DNA of 64,000 nucleotides from Eubacterium plexicaudatum ASF492 (GTDB lineage Bacteria; Bacillota; Clostridia; Lachnospirales; Lachnospiraceae): contig NZ_AQFT02000001.1 of the NCBI RefSeq assembly GCF_000364225.2, forward strand, positions 5,080,001 through 5,144,000, in the 5' to 3' direction. This document shows positions 58,282 to 64,000 of this stretch, in pieces. Numbering within the stretch: position 1 is the stretch's first letter; every line of letters starts with the position of its first letter. Under the pieces are notes generated by a model. That model was not told the DNA's origin. It did not search any database and saw nothing but the letters and a program-made list of their open reading frames with translations. The position numbers and the translations under genes were made by a program.

Positions 58282-58471
58282 AATGCTTCTTAGCATGATG
58301 TTAGAGTGTGTTTGAAAAATCATTTCCGCGATCTGCCTTCCCCACTTTGCAGAGAATTCATACCAAATTTAGTCAATATAGCCCGCTACAGCGTGCCTCT
58401 TTGGGTATGCCTATTAAATTTGGAACAAATTCTCCACAATGAAAGTGCGTTGTGAAAAAGAGGAGGTTTGA

Positions 58472-59389
58472 ATGGCCAATATTGAAATCAGGACATTTGA
58501 CTATCATAAAAATAGCGATGACAGTTGGGCACTGCCATTTGATTATCATTGTCTGTATATTTTGGAAAATGGGAAAGAGGCATATGTTGGGGAGACAAAA
58601 GATGTACGGCGGCGCAGCAAAGAGCACGGAAAAGCGGGTGATGTGTGTTATGGACATGCTTTCACCCGTATAAGTGTTTAAGACGGTTCCCGGATTGCGG
58701 AAAAAGGATGTCATTGCGCCTATTACGGTTGCAAAGGGAGATTATGATATCGTCATATGTGACGAGGCACACAGACTGAGACAGGCAAAGAACGCCGGTC
58801 GGTATTATAGTGGTATGCTGAAAAAGATGAATAAGACTTTGGGCCTGGATGATTCATGCGATGAACTGGACTGGCTCTTAAAATGTTCAAAACATCTGAT
58901 TTTATTTTACGACGCAAAGCAGTCTGTGAGTCCGTCTGATATTTCGGAAGAGAGTTTTGCAGCGCGCCTGCATATGGATAAACAATGAAACGATTTAATA
59001 ACTATGACTTTCGGCTGTTTCGATCTTTCACCGACATGTATGAGCATATGCGGGAAAAGGAACGTACCGTAGGTCTGTGCAGATTGTGCGGCGGTTATGC
59101 CTGGAAATGGAACAAAGATACACCGGATATTCCGGACATTCAAATTCAAAATACAAGTATCTGGTGGAACAGGCAAACGAGCGGGTGGCTGCGAAACCCG
59201 GATACGAAAGAGGAAATGGGGAGTATTTATACACTGCCCGGTCTGGATTTAAATTATGCCGTTGTTGTAATGGGGCCAGAACTTTATTACAAAACGCACG
59301 ATAAGACAAACCGAATAATATGTATAAAAAACTATATATTACATCCTGTAAAAAGGCGGACGCAGAAGGCAAAAACACGACAAAAATAG
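58472..59389 (+). pseudogene. Remnant of a GIY-YIG / DUF2075 helicase-like gene
   Basis: 58472-58681 encodes a GIY-YIG nuclease start (YHCLYILENGKEAYVGETKD) after GGAGG. The frame then jumps at about 58673 to FKTVPGLRKKDV, losing roughly 200 codons including Walker A. 58674-58988 retains Walker B (YDIVICDEAHRLRQ) and CSKHLILFYDAKQSVSP. 58985-59389 retains CRLCGGYAWKWNKD and YTLPGLDLNYAVVVMGPEL but ends early in a basic tail. Intact relatives are single proteins of about 600-700 residues. This one has deletions, so it is dead, unlike the single-base breaks elsewhere. Confidence 0.75.
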
Positions 59390-59680
59390 TCGAAAAAAGC
59401 TGAAAAATATTGCATTTTGGAATTGATTTTTGGGAAAGGACATGTTATAATCTTTTTGAATTTATCAGATTCATAGTGGTCAGTTATTTATTTGCTTTTA
59501 CGAAAGATAAAAGACTGCTGAATCTGATATTTTCACAATTTTAGGTGTTTGCTGATGGTGGAATATACCGTAACAAAGTAGAAATTAGAAAATTTTTTAA
59601 GTTGGAAAAGATCCGGAAAGTCAGAAATTTTATTTTATTAAAGAATTGATTTATACACTCATATATGTTATTATAATTTG

Positions 59681-59758
59681 CAGGAAAGCATCAGATTTGA
59701 GGTTAAGGAGTTATACATATTCTTACGAAAGAGAAAGCCTTGAACCCGATGCTTTTTT
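59681..59758 (+). ncRNA. Possible small structured RNA with its own promoter and terminator
   Basis: A promoter-like TTGATT, 17-nt spacer, TATTAT (59646-59674) lies just upstream. The 75-nt unit is closed by aaagcatc (59685-59692) pairing with gatgcttt (59748-59755), followed by TTTTT, and has an inner pair gagg/cctt. It carries an aaggag-like stretch (59704-59709) but no open frame. It could be a small RNA or merely a large terminator. The 59390-60190 gap has no gene. Confidence 0.4.
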
Positions 59759-59780
59759 ATTACTGTAAAAAAGTACAAAT

Positions 59781-59836
59781 AAAACCGCTCATACAAAATG
59801 GTCTGTTACGACCATATATGTATGAGCGGTTTTTGT
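59781..59836 (+). terminator. Strong hairpin terminator
   Basis: The stem aaaaccgctcatac/gtatgagcggtttt has an inner stem tggtc/gacca and T/A runs on both sides, so it can act in either direction. It is isolated, 20 nt after the possible small RNA. Confidence 0.8.
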
Positions 59837-60237
59837 GAGAACAAAGGTGAAAGTAACTCGTAGAGAAATAAGAGAACGCCGGAATATTTTTAGCATTGAT
59901 GTCATTCGTATATAAATGTCGGTAAGATATCCCAGCATCGCACTTCTCTAAACGTGTATCTTTTCGTGTCTATTGTATACCGTAAACAGAATAATTACAA
60001 GACCTGAATTGAAATTTTTTTAAAAATTATGATAGTTTCTTTTTGTCTGATAAAATTATCTGAAAATAATAGGCGTAATTAAAATAAAATCTGACAATAA
60101 AATGTCGCTTCAAAAAATTTCACATTAAGGTTAATAATATAAAAAATGTGCCGATATATTATGAAACTATCTAATGGGATAAGTCTGCGTGTTTGTCTGT
60201 TTGGACGACACATGTACTTCTCCTTTCATATAGATTG

Positions 60238-60546
60238 ATGAAGTGTGCGGATGATTTCAGGCACACGGAAATTGCAGCCCGGAACATCAAAAGTTTTGTG
60301 AGAAGGATGTGCGGATTGGCAGGGCTGCAGCGTCGGGACATAGTGAGAACGCATTTTCGCCGGTGGTATTTCGGCGCCGGGTATGAGGCGGTAGGAATGC
60401 TTGATACCGGACAATGGAAATGGTTGTTGCATGTGCCGGGGTGGAGTAGAAAATCCGGAGTATATAAGTCTTTCGAATTGGAGGACGGAGAGGATGGTAA
60501 GGTATGTACAAGGATGTATGGAAAAGATTTGGGGCAAAGATATTAA
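60238..60546 (+). CDS. Doubtful small protein before the surface-protein gene
   Basis: An open frame of 102 codons from ATG 60238, rich in Arg and Trp (HFRRWYFGAG, QWKWLLHVPG). It lacks a good ribosome binding site and overlaps the surface-protein start by 43 nt. No family is recognised. It may be the end of a decayed gene or chance. Confidence 0.2.
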   Translation: MKCADDFRHTEIAARNIKSFVRRMCGLAGLQRRDIVRTHFRRWYFGAGYEAVGMLDTGQWKWLLHVPGWSRKSGVYKSFELEDGEDGKVCTRMYGKDLGQRY

Positions 60547-63500
60547 TTGTGCTATGCTCTGTGCTGCTTGTGGGCGGAGTGGCCATTGCTGCGCCCAGGT
60601 TGCGAGCGGCGGCACCACAAAAAGGTGTAGATAAGATATCATTGGGTGATGTTTACTTTGAGAAGGATACGGCAACCGGATATCCTCCGAGTCCGAATGA
60701 TGCAATAAGTGGGGCGGCATTTAGAGTGCTTAATACACCGGTTACGTATAGCATAGGGGCAAGTGGTGCAACAACACCGGAACCGAATCTTCAGATTGAA
60801 TTTACAGATCCTGCTTCTGCAGGAACATGGGATTTGAATAATGGAGGAACGGATTGGGTATTATCAACGGATAATCTTACAAACCATCAGGAGACTCTGC
60901 GTGAGATTAAAAATGCAGGGACACATAGGGTAGGCATTAAAGCGGGTGTACAATCAAGTATATTTACGCAGGGACCGGCGCGTTTTTTTGAATTTGTAGT
61001 TAATAAAGCTGTCGTAACAGGAAATGTTGTAACACCTTATACAACTGGGTTTGATAAAGCTAATTATGCAGATACATCGAATGTAAAGGTTAATGTGAAT
61101 GGTTATGTTTTGCCGGAAAGTGATTATACAGTTACATCGCAGCCAAAGGCATTTGTGAAAGGGCAGACTATAGCAGATAGTGAAAAGGTGATGCTAACTG
61201 CCGGACAGAATAAAAAAGCTTATATTAATTTTAGAAACTTTTTAGTGGATGGTAGTGAATATGTTGAGTATGATTTTAGCCTTTCCAAAAAATTGAGGAT
61301 TTAAACCCTAAAGTGACATATAGTGGGGGACAGGTGCAGATAGAAATCATGGATATCACATATCCGCTTGTATCACCTACAGATTATATGTCAACAACCA
61401 CTTCAACTACGGACTCCGATGGAGACCCGGCGGTTATAGTTACCATTACCGGACAAAATAATTATTCGGGTACCTGGACAAGTGATCCGATAAAGGTCAC
61501 ACAGGGACCGGAAAAGCTGGTGAATCTTGAATATACAACATCTGCTGGTGTAGATGGTATACCTGGTGTGTTTGATTACAATCTGGATCTGGGAGGTGTA
61601 ACATACCAGTTAGAGAACGAAAAGATTGCTCCGGTGTGGATACAAGGAAATCCAACAAAAAATATGGTAAAAATGAATTTCAGGTTGTTGAATGTTGTAT
61701 TGTAGATAGCCAAGATGATCAAACAGCAAACATATTAATAGGCAGAACTGCTGGGATTGTCAGGATGAAGCTGAAACTTAATACAGGAGAAGTGGGATAT
61801 ATTTATTACAACGTAAAGCAGGATTTATCAAAAGCAGATATTGAGATTTTGCCATATGAAACTACGGAGCAGAAACCTTTAAAATATAATAAAAAAATAC
61901 AGAAGGTATATCCTGTTATCAAATTTACAGATATGAGTGGTAAAACATCAGATCCTTTAGCAATTAAAGAAGATAATCCAGATTTTAGTGTGCATTATTG
62001 GATTGAGAAAAATGGATCAGGTGAAGAAATAAATAAGAACCCACAAGAGGGAAAAGTAACAGAGGCAAGAACTTATGCAGGCGTTGTCTCAATGAATATA
62101 AATTCTAAGCAGACTATTGGATACTATGGCACACTGGATGCTTCGCAATTTGGTAATGATGGTTTGCATTATACTGTTTTACCACAGGAAGTAAAAGAGG
62201 CAGACGGATCAGGCAAATTGACATTGAAGAAGAAAGAATACAGTCAGACGGTTACAGAAGAAAAGCTTCTTAAAGATGCCAGTATCTGGTGTGTTGATAA
62301 GATAAATAATACGGAATATGAAGTGGCTCCAAACGATCCGGGTACCACGATATCATGGATTTATACGGATACTAAGACCGGAAAAGAGTATGCGTCGGGT
62401 TGGACAAAGCTTCCAATCGGAACATATAAATTGGAATGTAGTATTCAAGGAAATTATGAAGGTTCGATCAGTACAACTTTTGAAATTTCACAGTACAGCA
62501 ATATTACCGGAACCGTAAAGGCATGTACAGATGATGATACAACAGATCATCAATATAATAAGAGACAGCATAAACCGGATACAACGGTGACAGTAAGAGA
62601 TAAAGATAATAAAATTACTACACTGGTGCAAGGGACAGATTATAAAGTCACATATGAAGATAATATTAATGTAGTTAGAGATGCCAATGGTGATCCATTG
62701 GAGAATGCGAAAGCGCATATCCGATTAAATGGAAGTTCATCAGACGATTGTATACTTACGTTTACAATAATGCCAAGAAAAATTAAAACGATAGGCAACA
62801 GCAGTGTTGGTGAAGGTCTTACACTGGATGGTGCAACAGGTTTTAAACAGGAAAATGGGGTTTGGACGTATGAGTACAAAGGTAAAAATGGGCGTCCGGT
62901 TCCGGATAAACTTAAATATGCAATCACATATAAAGGACAGCCTGATTATTTAGAGCTGGAAGAAGGAAAAGATTATACGGTTGAGAAAGAAAATGGTGAT
63001 CCATCTATCAGCAAACTTTTCGATGTAGATGGTAATCCTATCAGTTCATCAGGAAAATTGGATACAACTACGGAATATTATTTTAAGATATATCCGATGG
63101 GAAATTTTGCAGCTGAAAATGATGACTTTGTTCTTGCCGGACCTTTTAAATATTCAAAAAGAAGTCTGAAAGATAATGAGAAGGATTTAACGTGTAATTT
63201 TAATCCGGAATCATTGCCATATGCAAATAGAGATGATAATTTGGCAGATATTAAGACTTGGATAGAAGATCATTTGACGGTTACGGATAAAGGAGTCAAT
63301 CCGGCAGAAGATTTACTTGCGAAAGGAACAGATGCGGAACTGACAATTACAATTGATCCTTCTGATGACAAGAGAAGTACGGATGGAACAATTGCATTTA
63401 CAGTTACTGGCACCGGCAGCAATTATAAAGACTCTATTACTTGCAAACTGAATGTTGGTCGGAATATTGCAGATACCGAAGTGGTTGAAGATACCAATAT

Positions 63501-64000
63501 GGGAATCAACGCAAATAAGTTTACAAATAATGAACTCACATTGTCAGGTACCGAATATACGGCTTCCGGTTCTTCACCAGATGATCCGTATGAATTGAAC
63601 TTTGGTCATACATCGGGCTATGGAACAAATTTATACTATCCGGATCAAAACGGAGATGTTCTGTCGGTAGACGGAATAGCAAAGGGACACTACAAAATAG
63701 GAAAATTTGGAGTGCCGGATGCGAATAATGTAGTTTCAGTAACGCTCCAGGGTGTGAACGGATACTATGGAAAAGTAACGATTAAAATCAATGTAAAGAA
63801 AAATGATTTTAATAATACGGACTATCGGATTGTATTTCTTGAAGAAGTGACTTATGATGGCTATGAACATAAACCAAAGTTTAAGGTACAACATAAAGAT
63901 GCTTCAGGAAACTGGGTAGATTTGCCGGATACCTGTTACGACCACAAGACAGTAAAGTGGGATCGGCATACGGATGCCAGTGAACAATATGACGAAAAGT
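60504..64000 (+). CDS. Very large repeat-rich surface protein, 5' part (two frameshifts, runs off the window)
   Basis: ATG 60504 opens a signal peptide (GAKILIVLCSVLLVGGVAIA, cleavage near residue 32). The frame breaks at the A6 runs 61287-61292 and 61657-61662. With A7 in each (SLSKKIEDLNPKVTYSGG, NPTKKYGKNEFQVVE) it is open to base 64000 without a stop, over 1,160 residues. It is made of Ig-like/MBG-type beta repeats of about 90-120 residues with the marks TYxG, DYxV and GxxNYxG (QNNYSGTW, TYDGYEHKPKF). Such proteins are adhesins or stalks of the cell surface; a C-terminal anchor would lie beyond the window. The N-terminal GDVYF region is not recognised. Confidence 0.78.

Overview
The window looks like a chromosome segment of a gut Clostridia, most probably a Lachnospiraceae. 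The evidence is moderate GC with A/T-rich intergenic DNA, strong AGGAGG ribosome binding sites, sporulation-type genes (spoVT, a SpoVB/MurJ-like flippase), a Bce-type antimicrobial peptide module, and a gene-cluster style of beta-glucan use based on GH94 phosphorylases. The species cannot be named from the sequence alone.

Layout. 1-1940: 3' end of a 23S rRNA gene, then seven tRNAs (Asp, Val, Thr, Tyr, initiator Met, Phe, Lys), with no 5S rRNA between them. 2-10 kb: one co-directional stress/export block made of a two-pump ABC module with a YtrA-type GntR regulator, then a BceRS two-component system and a BceAB transporter. 10-23 kb: core chromosome with a class B sortase, a secreted CAP-domain protein, NfeD, a zinc phospholipase-like protein, a D-2-hydroxyacid dehydrogenase, a flippase, SpoVT, a trigger-factor-like lipoprotein, PBP1a and tRNA-Pro. 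22.9-32.9 kb: an integrative element in the 3' end of tRNA-Pro, bounded by 45-bp direct repeats. It has an integrase truncated by a Tn7/Mu-like transposon, a DUF932 gene, small hypotheticals, an excisionase-like gene and an Rpn-type nuclease gene. 33-41 kb: an accessory tract with a 1.3-kb direct repeat (two near-identical Rpn-like genes), orphan Rpn C-terminal tails, a decayed second transposon copy, and secreted Ig-like proteins. 41-56.4 kb: a beta-glucan (probably laminarin) locus with GH94, AraC regulator, GH16, a second GH94, a CUT1 ABC importer and a domain-permuted GH3. 56.5-60 kb: small unknown genes, Rpn debris, a wrecked GIY-YIG/DUF2075 gene and a possible small RNA. 60.5-64 kb: the 5' part of a very large repeat-rich surface protein running off the window.

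How the genes work together. In the glucan locus, the secreted GH16 would cut beta-1,3-glucan outside the cell. The binding protein and two permeases would import oligosaccharides. Two GH94 phosphorylases and the GH3 glucosidase would then yield glucose-1-phosphate and glucose, under the AraC regulator. The Bce block is a self-contained sensing and detoxification unit, with a 21-bp direct repeat in front of bceA as its probable response-regulator site.

Caution for all users. At least 14 otherwise normal genes are split by single-base length errors, nearly all contractions of short homopolymers. This looks like uncorrected long-read sequence rather than gene decay. Genes are therefore reported here as whole units with the break position given.
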